From Clostridium pascui (GTDB lineage: Bacteria; Bacillota; Clostridia; Clostridiales; Clostridiaceae): DNA of 64,000 nucleotides. The stretch lies in contig NZ_JAFBDB010000002.1 of assembly GCF_016908015.1 (NCBI RefSeq), positions 124,001 through 188,000 on the forward strand, read 5' to 3'. The notes under the pieces were generated by a model. The model searched no databases. It worked only from the letters and a program-made list of their open reading frames with translations, and was not told the DNA's origin. Shown here piece by piece: positions 17,627-27,823 of the stretch (positions are counted from its first letter, which is position 1; each line of letters opens with the position of its first letter). The position numbers were made by a program, and so were the translations under genes.

Positions 17627-18925
17627 ATGAATATTTTAATATATACTTTAAGAAGGTTAGCAATTACATTAACAGATCCATATTATATATTCTTTTTAGC
17701 TGTTTTAGTATTTATGCTTTATAAACGGAATAGAAAAATATCAATAATGCAAAAGATGATAATTGGGGAGCCCTTGTACTCCCCTTTTGAATTAACAATT
17801 TCTCAGCTAGTACTTGGAATATTTGCAGGAATTTTGGCAAGTATTATGATGTCCTACTTAGGTGTAATATATTATGGTACTGAAGTTATTGAGATATTAT
17901 TTATGACATCTATATTTCTTGCTATATTTAGTCCTAAATTTATATGTTTTTCATATTCAGCTGCAATTTTAGGTGCATTAAGCATAATACTTACCGTAGT
18001 TTATCAAAATGCAGGAGTAGGAGAAAATACTTTCTTAAGAGTAGATATACCGTCTTTAATAGCTACAGTAGCAGTGCTTCATTTTGTGGAAGGTATTTTA
18101 ATTATTATAGATGGAAAAAGGGGTAATATTCCGGTATTTAGAAAGGTTCAGGGAGAGATTCAAGGTGGATTTGCCTTTAGGAGATACTGGACCGTTCCAA
18201 TAGCCCTATTTATTATGGTGAATACAAGCTTAATAGCAGACTTAGGTACTACAGAACCTATGCCTAATTGGTGGCCAATTGTTAAGACATCAATACCAAG
18301 TGAAATACTTAAAAAATCAGTAGTAGCGCTCATACCTTTCTATGGTATGCTTGGGTATAAGTCAAATACCTTTACTCAAACTAAAAATCAAAAGACTTTA
18401 ATGTCGGGACTATTTGTAATAGCTTATAGTATGGCATTATTTTTAGTGGCACAACTTGCTCATATAAACATATTTTTTCAGGCCTTAGCTGTGGTATTTG
18501 CACCAGTAGGTCACGAAGCAATGATTAGAATTCAGGCTTATTTTGATAATACAATGGAAGCAAAATATGTTAGCCGTGATGGAATTATGGTACTTGAAGT
18601 ATCACCAAATTCTATTGGAAAAGCTTTAGAAATTAAAGGTGAAGATACAATTGTGGAAATGAATGAAGAAGAGGTAAAAACTGAGGAAGATATAAGTAGA
18701 ATTTTACATTCTAAACCTGAAAGTATATTCTTTAAAATAAGAAACCCAAGAGGTGAGATGAGAGAGACAAGTAAACATCCTTATCAAAAGGGGAAAACTA
18801 TACTTGGGATACTTATTGTCCCAACAAAAGTTGATAAACCTGAATCAATGAGAGACTTTGAGAAGGAGAATTTTTCTGATATATTAGATAAAATAAAGAA
18901 TGATAAAGAAGATGGTGATGAATAG
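17627..18925 (+). CDS. MinJ-like polytopic PDZ protein
   Basis: A 432-residue protein with about eight transmembrane segments (about 20-325) and a C-terminal PDZ domain (about 330-410; SRDGIMVLEVSPNSIGKALE then EDTIVEMNEEEV). This topology, and its place directly after ftsE-ftsX-ctp, match Bacillus subtilis MinJ, which links DivIVA to MinCD at division sites and poles. Whether the clostridial protein has that role is inference; many clostridia carry MinE, which would make MinJ redundant. It starts 17 nt after ctp and ends 3 nt before uvrB, so it is co-transcribed with both. Confidence 0.78.
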   Translation: MNILIYTLRRLAITLTDPYYIFFLAVLVFMLYKRNRKISIMQKMIIGEPLYSPFELTISQLVLGIFAGILASIMMSYLGVIYYGTEVIEILFMTSIFLAIFSPKFICFSYSAAILGALSIILTVVYQNAGVGENTFLRVDIPSLIATVAVLHFVEGILIIIDGKRGNIPVFRKVQGEIQGGFAFRRYWTVPIALFIMVNTSLIADLGTTEPMPNWWPIVKTSIPSEILKKSVVALIPFYGMLGYKSNTFTQTKNQKTLMSGLFVIAYSMALFLVAQLAHINIFFQALAVVFAPVGHEAMIRIQAYFDNTMEAKYVSRDGIMVLEVSPNSIGKALEIKGEDTIVEMNEEEVKTEEDISRILHSKPESIFFKIRNPRGEMRETSKHPYQKGKTILGILIVPTKVDKPESMRDFEKENFSDILDKIKNDKEDGDE

Positions 18926-18928
18926 GTA

Positions 18929-20914
18929 ATGAGAAAGTTTAAAATACATTCAAAATTTAAACCTACAGGAGATCAACCTCAAGCAATAAATAATTTAGCA
19001 GAAAGAATTGAAAATGGAGAAAAGTTTCAAACATTACTTGGAGTTACAGGTTCAGGAAAGACTTTCACAATGGCAAATATAATAGAAAGGGTCCAAAAGC
19101 CTACATTAATACTTGCCCACAATAAGACTCTAGCAGCACAGCTTTGCTCTGAATTTAGAGAGTTCTTTCCTGAAAATTCTGTGGAGTATTTTGTATCGTA
19201 TTATGATTATTATCAGCCAGAAGCTTATGTTGCACAAACAGACACTTACATAGAAAAGGATGCTTCTATAAATGATGAAATAGATAAATTAAGGCACTCT
19301 GCAACCTCTGCTCTCTTAGAGGGAAGGGATGTTATAATTGTAGCTTCTGTATCTTGTATATATGGACTTGGTAATCCTGAGGAGTATAAGAATCTTACAA
19401 TCTCCTTAAGAGAAGGTATGGAAAAGGACAGAGATGAGGTTTTAAAAAAGCTTATTGAGATTCAATATGAGAGAAACAATATAGAGTTTACACGTGGTAC
19501 CTTTAGGGTTAAGGGAGATGTTCTTGATATATTCCCTGCTTCATCCACAAACGTGGGGATAAGAGTAGATTTTTTTGGGGATGAAATTGAAAAAATAAGA
19601 GAATTTGATGCGTTAACAGGAGAGATAATTGGAACAAGAAAACATGTAGCTATCACTCCAGCTTCTCACTTTGCTACATCTAGGGAAAGACTAGAAGGGG
19701 CCATAGGAAGAATTGAAGCAGAACTTGAAGCAAGAGTAAAGGAGCTTTTATCAGAGGATAAGGTGTTAGAAGCTCAAAGACTTAAACAAAGAACTAATTT
19801 TGACATAGAAATGATGAGAGAAGTAGGATATTGCAGCGGTATAGAAAACTATTCAAGAATACTTGATGGAAGAGCAGCTGGAACTTGCCCTCAAACCTTA
19901 ATAGATTATTTTCCAGATGATTTCTTGTTATTTATAGATGAAAGTCATGTGACTTTACCTCAAGTTAGAGCTATGTATGCGGGAGATAGATCTAGGAAGG
20001 AGTCCTTAGTAAACTACGGATTTAGGCTTCCTTCGGCTTATGATAATAGGCCATTAAGATTCGAGGAATTTGAACAGAAGTTAAATCAAGTAGTTTTTGT
20101 AAGTGCTACACCATCGAGTTATGAACTCGAACATTCAACAAATGTAGCTGAACAAATTATAAGGCCTACAGGACTTCTAGATCCTGAAATAATTATAAAA
20201 CCAGTAAAGGGTCAAATAGATGATTTGTATTCAAGGATAAAAGAAACTATTGATAATGGTTTTAGAGTTTTGGTTACTACTCTAACTAAAAAAATGGCAG
20301 AGGATTTAACAGCGTATTTTAAAGAAATGAATATAAAGACAAATTATCTTCATTCAGATATAAAGACAATTGAAAGAATGGAACTTATTCGTGATTTAAG
20401 AAAGGGCCAGTATGATGTACTTGTAGGTATAAACCTTCTAAGAGAGGGACTTGATATTCCAGAGGTAGCTCTAGTTGCAATACTTGATGCAGATAAAGAG
20501 GGATTTTTGAGATCAGATAGATCCTTGATTCAGATAATAGGTAGAGCTGCAAGAAATTCAGAAAGTAGGGTTATAATGTATGCAGATACAGTAACCAAAT
20601 CCATGGATAGAGCAATTAAGGAAACAAATAGAAGAAGAAAAATACAAATAGAGTATAACGAAAAGCATGGAATAGTTCCAAGAACTATAATAAAGGATAT
20701 AAGAGAAGTAATTGAGGCAACTCAGGTTGTAGAAGATAGTGCTACTTATGATAGTTTAGAAGAGGCAGTTAAGGCAAGTAATGATAGCGTTGAATCACTT
20801 ATAAAGAAGTATGAAGATGAAATGAAAGAAGCTTCAAAGAAACTTGAATTTGAAAAGGCTGGAAGGCTTAGAGATATGATTTATAAATTGAAAAAGAAAA
20901 TAGTCAAAGAGTAG
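18929..20914 (+). CDS. uvrB: UvrABC excision nuclease subunit B
   Basis: A 661-residue DNA helicase-like damage-verification subunit of nucleotide excision repair. Walker A is [12 protein letters not shown], the beta-hairpin region is [20 protein letters not shown], helicase motif II is [10 protein letters not shown], and motif VI is QIIGRAARN. The C-terminal UvrC-binding UVR motif ([20 protein letters not shown]) is intact, and the length is normal. It begins 3 nt after the MinJ-like gene and is followed by uvrA, the conserved uvrBA pair. No LexA-type operator was seen just upstream, as the gene lies inside an operon. Confidence 0.98.
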   Translation: MRKFKIHSKFKPTGDQPQAINNLAERIENGEKFQTLLGVTGSGKTFTMANIIERVQKPTLILAHNKTLAAQLCSEFREFFPENSVEYFVSYYDYYQPEAYVAQTDTYIEKDASINDEIDKLRHSATSALLEGRDVIIVASVSCIYGLGNPEEYKNLTISLREGMEKDRDEVLKKLIEIQYERNNIEFTRGTFRVKGDVLDIFPASSTNVGIRVDFFGDEIEKIREFDALTGEIIGTRKHVAITPASHFATSRERLEGAIGRIEAELEARVKELLSEDKVLEAQRLKQRTNFDIEMMREVGYCSGIENYSRILDGRAAGTCPQTLIDYFPDDFLLFIDESHVTLPQVRAMYAGDRSRKESLVNYGFRLPSAYDNRPLRFEEFEQKLNQVVFVSATPSSYELEHSTNVAEQIIRPTGLLDPEIIIKPVKGQIDDLYSRIKETIDNGFRVLVTTLTKKMAEDLTAYFKEMNIKTNYLHSDIKTIERMELIRDLRKGQYDVLVGINLLREGLDIPEVALVAILDADKEGFLRSDRSLIQIIGRAARNSESRVIMYADTVTKSMDRAIKETNRRRKIQIEYNEKHGIVPRTIIKDIREVIEATQVVEDSATYDSLEEAVKASNDSVESLIKKYEDEMKEASKKLEFEKAGRLRDMIYKLKKKIVKE

Positions 20915-20941
20915 TACACTAAGGAGGATGGAAATAAATTT

Positions 20942-23767
20942 ATGATTGATAAAATAATTATAAAGAATGCTAAGGTTCATAATTTAAAAAATGTAAGCCT
21001 TGAAATTCCAAGAGATAAGTTCGTAGTTTTTACTGGACTTTCAGGCTCAGGGAAATCATCTCTTGCCTTTGATACATTATATGCAGAAGGACAAAGAAGA
21101 TATGTAGAATCTTTATCATCCTATGCAAGACAGTTTTTGGGACAAATGGATAAACCAGATGTTGAATACATAGAGGGACTTTCCCCAGCAATTTCAATAG
21201 ATCAAAAAACTACTAGCAGAAATCCAAGATCTACCGTAGGAACTGTAACAGAAATATATGATTATTTAAGGCTTTTATATGCAAGGATTGGAATTCCTCA
21301 TTGCCCAAGTTGCGGTAAGGAAATAAAAAAGCAAACAATAGATCAAATGGTGGATAAAATATTAGAATTACCTGAAAGAACTAAAATACAAGTTTTAGGT
21401 CCTATTATAAGAGGGAAAAAAGGTGAACATGTCAAGTTAATTGAGAATATAAAAAAGAATGGATATGTAAGAGCTAGAATAGATGGAAATACTGTGGATT
21501 TAGAGGATGAAGAGATAAAGCTTGAAAAGAACAAAAAGCATACCATAGAGGTAGTAGTAGATAGGCTCATGGTAAAAAATGATGTAAGAAGCAGGTTATC
21601 AGATTCTATTGAAACAGCCTTAAAACTTGGAGAAGGTCTTATTATCATAAATATAATTGATGGGGAAGATATTTTATTTAGTGAAAATTTTGCTTGCCCT
21701 GATTGTGGTATAAGCGTTGGAGAAATATCGCCTAGAACATTTTCCTTCAATGCGCCATTTGGAAAGTGTAATAAATGTGATGGACTTGGAACGCTGTTAG
21801 AAATTGATGAAAATTTAGTAATTCCTGATAAGAGCAAAAGTATCATGGAAGGTGCTGTTTTGCCTTGGGCTAACAGTGTATTAAAGGAAGAGTCTTGGAC
21901 TTACGGTATATTACAATCTTTATCGAAGGAATATCACTTTAAATTAGATACTCCAATAGAAGAGCTTTCTCCTGAAATAGTAGATATGCTTCTATATGGA
22001 TTAAATGGAGAAAAGATAAGAGTTAGATACACTAAGGATGGTAAGACTTCAGACTTTTATCATGCCTTTCCGGGAGTTATTAATAATTTAAAAAGAAGAT
22101 ATTTTGAAACTAATTCAGAAGCTATGAAAAATGATATAGAGAACTATATGAGTAATAATCCTTGTCCAAAATGTAAAGGTGCAAGATTAAGCCCAGAACC
22201 TCTGGCGGTAACAGTTGGAGGGAAAAATATATATGAATTTACAACTATGGCTATAAAAGAAGAATTGGAGTTTATAAATTCAATAGAGTTTACAGAAAAA
22301 GAAAAAATAATAAGTAACCAAATATTAAAGGAAATAAGAAGTAGATTAAACTTTCTTATAGATGTAGGTCTTGATTATTTAGATTTGGCTAGAACTGCAG
22401 GAACTTTGTCTGGTGGAGAAGCACAAAGAATAAGGCTTGCAACTCAAATAGGTTCAAGTCTGGTTGGGGTTTTATACATATTAGATGAACCAAGTATTGG
22501 ACTTCACCAAAGGGATAATGACAAATTAATATCCACGTTACAGCATTTGAGGGACATAGGAAATACTTTAATTGTGGTAGAACATGATGAAGATACCATG
22601 AAAGCTGCAGATTATATAGTTGACATTGGCCCTGGAGCAGGAGAACATGGTGGAGAAATAGTTGCAGAAGGCCCTATTGATGATATAATAAAAAATGAAA
22701 AATCAATCACTGGTCAATATTTAAGCGGTAAAAAGAAAATAGAATTACCAAGTGAAAGGAAAAAGACTTCAGGTAATTATATAACCATAAAGGGTGCTAA
22801 CGAAAATAACTTAAAAAATGTAAATGTGAAATTTCCACTGGGAGTTTTGACTTGCGTTACTGGAGTTTCAGGCTCAGGTAAAAGTACACTAGTAAATGAA
22901 ATACTATATAAAGGGCTAAACAAAAAACTGAATAATTCTAAAGATATGCCTGGGAAACATAAGGATATAGAGGGTGTGGAAAATATTGATAAAATAATTA
23001 ATATTGACCAAAGTGCTATTGGAAGAACTCCAAGGTCAAACCCAGCTACCTATACTGGGATGTTTGATATAATAAGAGAAATATATTCAAGTACTTCAGA
23101 ATCTAAATTAAGAGGATATAAGCCGGGCAGGTTTAGCTTCAATGTAAAAGGTGGAAGGTGTGAGGCTTGCAGGGGCGATGGTATAATAAAGATAGAGATG
23201 CAGTTCTTATCTGATGTATATGTTCCTTGTGAAGTTTGCAAGGGCAAAAGATACAATAGAGAAACCTTAGAGGTAAAATATAAGGGTAAAAACATAGATG
23301 ATTTACTTAGTATGACTGTAGAAGAAGCATTAGGGTTCTTTGAGAATATCCCAAGAGTGAAAAATAAGCTTCAAACACTTATGGATGTAGGACTTGGATA
23401 CGTAAGACTTGGTCAGCCTTCGACACAGCTATCTGGTGGAGAGGCACAAAGAATTAAACTTGCCTATGAGCTTTCAAAAAGAGGTACAGGAAAGACGCTG
23501 TATATATTAGATGAACCAACTACAGGATTGCATATAGATGATGTAAGCAGGCTTATAACTATACTTCAAAGACTTGTGGATACAGGGAATACAGTAGTTG
23601 TTATAGAGCATAATTTAGATGTAATAAAATGTGCAGACCACGTAATAGATTTAGGGCCAGAGGGTGGAGCAAAGGGAGGAACTATAATTGCAACAGGAAC
23701 TCCAGAAGATATAAGTGAAGCTGAGGGATCCTATACAGGATTTTATCTTAAAAAGATGTTGAAATGA
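20942..23767 (+). CDS. uvrA: UvrABC excision nuclease subunit A
   Basis: A 941-residue damage-sensing ATPase of nucleotide excision repair, with two ABC modules. Walker A motifs are [19 protein letters not shown] near residue 32 and [11 protein letters not shown] near 645; signature motifs are [18 protein letters not shown] and [18 protein letters not shown]. Zinc fingers are visible at [10 protein letters not shown] with ACPDCG, at CPKCKGARL, and at CEACRGDG with CEVCKGKRY. It lies 27 nt after uvrB with a strong AGGAGG site. Full length. Confidence 0.98.
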   Translation: MIDKIIIKNAKVHNLKNVSLEIPRDKFVVFTGLSGSGKSSLAFDTLYAEGQRRYVESLSSYARQFLGQMDKPDVEYIEGLSPAISIDQKTTSRNPRSTVGTVTEIYDYLRLLYARIGIPHCPSCGKEIKKQTIDQMVDKILELPERTKIQVLGPIIRGKKGEHVKLIENIKKNGYVRARIDGNTVDLEDEEIKLEKNKKHTIEVVVDRLMVKNDVRSRLSDSIETALKLGEGLIIINIIDGEDILFSENFACPDCGISVGEISPRTFSFNAPFGKCNKCDGLGTLLEIDENLVIPDKSKSIMEGAVLPWANSVLKEESWTYGILQSLSKEYHFKLDTPIEELSPEIVDMLLYGLNGEKIRVRYTKDGKTSDFYHAFPGVINNLKRRYFETNSEAMKNDIENYMSNNPCPKCKGARLSPEPLAVTVGGKNIYEFTTMAIKEELEFINSIEFTEKEKIISNQILKEIRSRLNFLIDVGLDYLDLARTAGTLSGGEAQRIRLATQIGSSLVGVLYILDEPSIGLHQRDNDKLISTLQHLRDIGNTLIVVEHDEDTMKAADYIVDIGPGAGEHGGEIVAEGPIDDIIKNEKSITGQYLSGKKKIELPSERKKTSGNYITIKGANENNLKNVNVKFPLGVLTCVTGVSGSGKSTLVNEILYKGLNKKLNNSKDMPGKHKDIEGVENIDKIINIDQSAIGRTPRSNPATYTGMFDIIREIYSSTSESKLRGYKPGRFSFNVKGGRCEACRGDGIIKIEMQFLSDVYVPCEVCKGKRYNRETLEVKYKGKNIDDLLSMTVEEALGFFENIPRVKNKLQTLMDVGLGYVRLGQPSTQLSGGEAQRIKLAYELSKRGTGKTLYILDEPTTGLHIDDVSRLITILQRLVDTGNTVVVIEHNLDVIKCADHVIDLGPEGGAKGGTIIATGTPEDISEAEGSYTGFYLKKMLK

Positions 23768-23784
23768 TAAAAAGAAGGTGATTT

Positions 23785-24216
23785 ATGTTGTTGGCTAAGT
23801 TAAGCCCAATATTTACTTTAATTATAATAGCTATAGTCTATATGATAATTTTTACAGCCCTTAGAATAATGAATAAAGATATAAAGGGTGGAACAAGAAA
23901 AAAATCTCAAAAGAAGGCTGCGGGATTAGAAATCATAGAACCTGGGAATAGCTATAATTTAAAAAGAGGAGGGGTAATCCCCCTCAAAGGTCAAATAACC
24001 ATAGGAAGAAAAGAAGATAATACATTTATGTTAGACGATCCCTATGTTTCTGCAAAACATGCAAGGATTTATGCGAAGTCTGGAGATTATATCATTGAAG
24101 ATCTAGGAAGCACTAACGGTACTTTGGTAAATGATGGTGAAATAGAAGGAAAGAAGTACTTGGAAACAGGAGACATTATAAAAATAGGAAATACAGTACT
24201 TAAGTTCTTAATTTAA
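23785..24216 (+). CDS. Membrane-anchored FHA domain protein
   Basis: A 143-residue protein with one N-terminal transmembrane segment (about 8-28) and a C-terminal forkhead-associated domain (about 70-143). The FHA domain shows ITIGRKEDNTFMLDDPYVSA, KHARIY and EDLGSTNGTLVNDGEIEG, the residues that grip phosphothreonine. It lies 18 nt after uvrA and directly before an FtsW/RodA gene and a class B PBP gene. This mirrors the fhaB-rodA-pbpA order of actinobacteria, where FHA proteins bring Ser/Thr kinase control to wall synthesis. No kinase gene is in this window, so that link is inference. Confidence 0.9.
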   Translation: MLLAKLSPIFTLIIIAIVYMIIFTALRIMNKDIKGGTRKKSQKKAAGLEIIEPGNSYNLKRGGVIPLKGQITIGRKEDNTFMLDDPYVSAKHARIYAKSGDYIIEDLGSTNGTLVNDGEIEGKKYLETGDIIKIGNTVLKFLI

Positions 24217-24234
24217 TTTTGGGATGGTGGTCTT

Positions 24235-25437
24235 TTGGATACCAGAAAAGATGAAAAAAAGCTCTTAAAATATACATATTTACTTTGTATAGTAGGGTTT
24301 TTTAATTTAACAATAATAAAGGAGCCTTTTGATAAGGGTGCTATGCTTATGGCGCTGGCAACGTGTCTTCTTATAGGATATTCTTATTTTATAATAAGGA
24401 GATTTTTTTCAGAAGGAGATAAATTTATATTTATATTCTCTAGTATTTTAGCGGTTATAGGGATTATAATGCTATACAGAATAGATACCGCAACTGCTAT
24501 AAAGCAAATAGTATGGTTTGCTATAGGGGTTACAGGTTTTATATTAATAGTTGTAATCCTGCCAGACTTAAAAAGATTCGTAAAATTTAAGTATGTATAC
24601 TTGGGTATAACTGTAATACTTATGGCCATGGGGACACTCATGGGAAAAGAGACTTATGGGGCAAAAAACTGGGTAAGTATTGCGGGATTTGCCTTCCAGC
24701 CATCGGAATTTGGAAAACTTTTTTTAGTTGCATATTTATCAGCGGCTTTGAAGGATTATAAAGACTTTAAAAACTTAATAGAACCTGGAATAGTTGTTAT
24801 GTTAAGTTTAGGATTTATGGTTTTACAAAGGGATCTTGGAAGTGCGTTAATGTTTTTTGGAATATCTATTACTATGCTATATATAGCTACATCTAATTTT
24901 AAATACGTATTAGTTTGTCTAGTACTATTTGCACTAGGAGCAGTTATAAGTTATGGATTATTTGACCATGTAAAGCTTAGGGTTTTAATTTGGAAAAATC
25001 CTTGGCCATATGCTACAGATAAAAGCTATCAAGTTGTACAGTCTCTCTTAGCTATAGCATCAGGTGGACTTACAGGATCAGGATTAGGACTTGGGTATCC
25101 TAAGTATATACCAGTAAGGACAACGGATTTTATTTTTTCTGTAATATGTGAGGAACTTGGAATACTAATGGGATTTGCCATTATACTTATATACTTTTTA
25201 CTTTTTTACAGGTGTATGAGAGCAGCTATATACGCAGGAGATGATTTTTCAAGACTTATTACAGTTGGATACAGTGCTATGATAGCTTGCCAGGTATTTG
25301 TTATAATTGGAGGGGTAATAAACCTGATACCGCTAACTGGTATAACATTGCCTATGGTAAGTTATGGCGGAAGCTCCATGCTTAGTACGTTTTTCGCACT
25401 AGGTATAATACAAAAGGTTTCTGAAGAAGGAAGATAA
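24235..25437 (+). CDS. FtsW/RodA/SpoVE family peptidoglycan polymerase
   Basis: A 400-residue SEDS glycosyltransferase with about ten transmembrane segments that polymerises lipid II into glycan strands. Family signatures: NWVSIAGFAFQPSEFGKLFL, then QRDLGSALMFFGI with the catalytic Asp region, and NLIPLTGITLPMVSYGGSSM near the C-terminus. It starts with TTG after GGGATGGTGG and ends 4 nt before the PBP gene. Pairing with a class B transpeptidase gene indicates a functional SEDS-bPBP pair. Whether it serves division, elongation or sporulation cannot be decided from sequence; the context favours a RodA-like role. Confidence 0.93.
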   Translation: MDTRKDEKKLLKYTYLLCIVGFFNLTIIKEPFDKGAMLMALATCLLIGYSYFIIRRFFSEGDKFIFIFSSILAVIGIIMLYRIDTATAIKQIVWFAIGVTGFILIVVILPDLKRFVKFKYVYLGITVILMAMGTLMGKETYGAKNWVSIAGFAFQPSEFGKLFLVAYLSAALKDYKDFKNLIEPGIVVMLSLGFMVLQRDLGSALMFFGISITMLYIATSNFKYVLVCLVLFALGAVISYGLFDHVKLRVLIWKNPWPYATDKSYQVVQSLLAIASGGLTGSGLGLGYPKYIPVRTTDFIFSVICEELGILMGFAIILIYFLLFYRCMRAAIYAGDDFSRLITVGYSAMIACQVFVIIGGVINLIPLTGITLPMVSYGGSSMLSTFFALGIIQKVSEEGR

Positions 25438-25441
25438 GATT

Positions 25442-26869
25442 ATGAAGGATATATCGAATAATATAAAAAAAGTACTGATAGTATTTTTAATATGTTTTGT
25501 GGGGTTAATATCATACATAACATATTTTCAAGTAATGGTCGCACCGAAAATTGTAAATAGCCAGTATAATGCACGTATGTGGGCTAAGAGAGATGAAGTT
25601 TTAAGAGGAAGTATATTTGATAGAAATATGAAGGTGCTTTCTAAAAGTACTAGAGTAGATACTGAAACTCAAAAAAGAAACTATGAAGGTGGAGAAGCAT
25701 TTGCTCATGCTTTAGGATACGTAGATGTTCGATATGGAATTACTGGACTTGAAAGAAGATATGATAAGGAATTATCTACGAGCAGCATAAGAGACACTTT
25801 ATTGAATATATTAAAATTACCAGGACAGACAAAAGAAAAGTATGGGAGTAATTTAAAAACTACCTTAGATTTTAATATACAAAAAAAGGCTTATGAACTT
25901 TTAGGAAATAACAAGGGGGCAGTGGTAGCGCTGAACCCTAAAACAGGAGAAATATTGGCTTTAATATCAAAGCCATCTTTTAATCCTAATAATCTTGAGG
26001 AAAATTGGAAGAATATTAATGCTAATAAGGATAGGCCGCTGCTCAATAGGGCGACTTCAGGTATGTATCCACCAGGGTCTACTTTTAAGGTAATAACTGC
26101 AATAAGCGCGTTGGAAAATATCGATGATATTACGAGTAAAAGAATTCAAGATAAAGGGATACTAGTATTTAATGAAAAGGAATCTCTAAAAAACTATAAC
26201 GGAGAAGTTTTGGGCAATATAGGTCTTAAAGAAGCCTTTATACATTCAAGTAATGTTTATTTTGGAAGTCTAGGTATTGACCTTGGAAATGGTAAGCTCA
26301 AAGATACCGCAGAAAAATTTTACTTCAACAAAGATATACCGGCAGATGGAGTTGTAATTGAAAATAGTAAATTTCCATCCTTTAAAAGTTATGAAAAAGG
26401 TAATATAGCTCAAAGTGCTATAGGACAGTCGACAGTACTTTCAACTCCTATGGAGATGGCGTTAGTAGCAAGCACCATAGCAAATGATGGAACTATGATG
26501 AAGCCTCATATAGTAAAAGGAGTTATGGATAGTAAAAATAGCTTAGTAAGTGAAGTGAAACCGCAGAAGATAGATGATGTTACAACAAAGGAAAATGCAC
26601 AGATAATAAAGAATTATATGAGAGAAGTTGTGGCTCAGGGTACAGGGGGAAATGCATCTGTATATGGAATAAAGGTAGCAGGTAAAACCGGTACTGCAGA
26701 CCATAAGGAAGAAGGAAGTGGAGCAAAGCCTCATTCATGGTTTATAGGATTTGCACCATATGAGAATCCTGAAATAGCCTTGGCAGTTATTGTTGAAGAT
26801 GGTGGTCAAGGAGGAGTTTTAGCGGCAAGCATAGCTTCAGGAGTTATAAAGGAAGCTTTATCAAAATAA
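25442..26869 (+). CDS. Class B penicillin-binding protein (PbpA-like transpeptidase)
   Basis: A 475-residue peptidoglycan transpeptidase with one N-terminal membrane anchor (about 9-30). Active-site motifs are complete: SxxK as STFK (213-216), SxN as SSN (269-271) and KTG at 415-417. It is short for the class, with a compact N-terminal pedestal, like the PbpA proteins partnered with RodA in actinobacteria. It crosslinks stem peptides outside the membrane with the SEDS polymerase encoded 4 nt upstream. It is last but one in the uvrB-to-YhaM run of genes. The divalent spacing and all motifs suggest it is active. Confidence 0.93.
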   Translation: MKDISNNIKKVLIVFLICFVGLISYITYFQVMVAPKIVNSQYNARMWAKRDEVLRGSIFDRNMKVLSKSTRVDTETQKRNYEGGEAFAHALGYVDVRYGITGLERRYDKELSTSSIRDTLLNILKLPGQTKEKYGSNLKTTLDFNIQKKAYELLGNNKGAVVALNPKTGEILALISKPSFNPNNLEENWKNINANKDRPLLNRATSGMYPPGSTFKVITAISALENIDDITSKRIQDKGILVFNEKESLKNYNGEVLGNIGLKEAFIHSSNVYFGSLGIDLGNGKLKDTAEKFYFNKDIPADGVVIENSKFPSFKSYEKGNIAQSAIGQSTVLSTPMEMALVASTIANDGTMMKPHIVKGVMDSKNSLVSEVKPQKIDDVTTKENAQIIKNYMREVVAQGTGGNASVYGIKVAGKTGTADHKEEGSGAKPHSWFIGFAPYENPEIALAVIVEDGGQGGVLAASIASGVIKEALSK

Positions 26870-26892
26870 GTATTACGGAAAGGGGAATTTTG

Positions 26893-27792
26893 GTGAAGAT
26901 AAAGGAAATAGGAGAGCTTAAAAATGGGGAACAGGTGGACTTTAATGCCTTAGTTAGTGATAAAAGAACTGGTTATAAAAAAGATGGAACCCCCTACTTA
27001 TTACTTATAATGCAAGATAACACAGGAAGTATAGCCTTCCCTGTATGGACCAACTATGATAAATTAAATACCATAGTAGAGGTAAATACGTTAATAAATG
27101 TAACAGGTATCGTAGCTAGATTTAATGGAAATGTTCAAGTAAGAAATCCAATGATAAATTCCATTTCTATGGAAGGAGTGAATTATGAGGATTTTGTACC
27201 GCAATATGATATACCAGAAGAGTTAATAGATTATTTTAATTATATGGTGTTAGATATGGAAGAAAAATATCAAAAGATAGCCACCGCAGCAACTGGAGCT
27301 ATGGGTTATAATGATGAGAGATGGGATGCTTTTATAAATTGTGTGGCAGCCGAAAAGTTTCATGGCAACAAAAGAGGAGGATTGTTCCTTCATACAGTGG
27401 GAGTTATGAAAGCTGTAGAGAATGTAGTGAAGGATTATATAACAAATCCATTCTATATGAGTGCAGCTAAGGTAATTAATAAAGACAGACTCATGCTTAA
27501 GGCGATTATTCACGATATAATGAAAATTAAGGAATATGATTATAAGGGAATAATAAGAAGAAAAGACATAAAGTTAGACCACTTAGTACTTGGGGCAGGA
27601 TACGTAAGAGAAATAAATGTAGAAGTAGGCAATCTTCTTTCAGAGGAAGAGTTAGATGATATATGTTACTCAATACTTTCCCATCACGGCCAATTTGGTA
27701 ACTTTGAACCAAAGGGAATAGAGGATATACTTTTAAATATGGCAGATATTATAGATAGTCAAGTTGTAAATGCCATTGAGAATAAGATATAG
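26893..27792 (+). CDS. yhaM: 3'-5' exoribonuclease YhaM family
   Basis: A 299-residue enzyme with an N-terminal OB-fold nucleic-acid-binding domain (about 1-85) and a C-terminal HD phosphohydrolase/nuclease domain. The metal-binding residues are seen in RGGLFLHTVGVMK, in AIIHDIMKIKEY, and in YSILSHHGQFGN with LNMADIIDSQ. YhaM trims RNA and single-stranded DNA 3' ends in Gram-positives. The frame opens with TTG at 26890, but the GTG at 26893 lies 7 nt after AGGGG and is preferred. It ends at a terminator shared with convergent tyrS. Confidence 0.92.
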   Translation: MKIKEIGELKNGEQVDFNALVSDKRTGYKKDGTPYLLLIMQDNTGSIAFPVWTNYDKLNTIVEVNTLINVTGIVARFNGNVQVRNPMINSISMEGVNYEDFVPQYDIPEELIDYFNYMVLDMEEKYQKIATAATGAMGYNDERWDAFINCVAAEKFHGNKRGGLFLHTVGVMKAVENVVKDYITNPFYMSAAKVINKDRLMLKAIIHDIMKIKEYDYKGIIRRKDIKLDHLVLGAGYVREINVEVGNLLSEEELDDICYSILSHHGQFGNFEPKGIEDILLNMADIIDSQVVNAIENKI

Positions 27793-27823
27793 GGGAATTG
27801 CTTTGCAATTTCCCTATATTTTT
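27789..27823. terminator. Bidirectional terminator between yhaM and tyrS
   Basis: 13-bp stem ATAGGGGAATTGC (27789-27801) / GCAATTTCCCTAT (27805-27817) with a TTT loop; T-rich on the plus side. It contains both stop codons' edges: it starts inside the yhaM stop and ends across the tyrS stop. Confidence 0.85.

Noticed and set aside
19462-19656. Minus-strand ORF inside uvrB
   Set aside because: Shadow of the uvrB coding frame with low-complexity hydrophobic composition.
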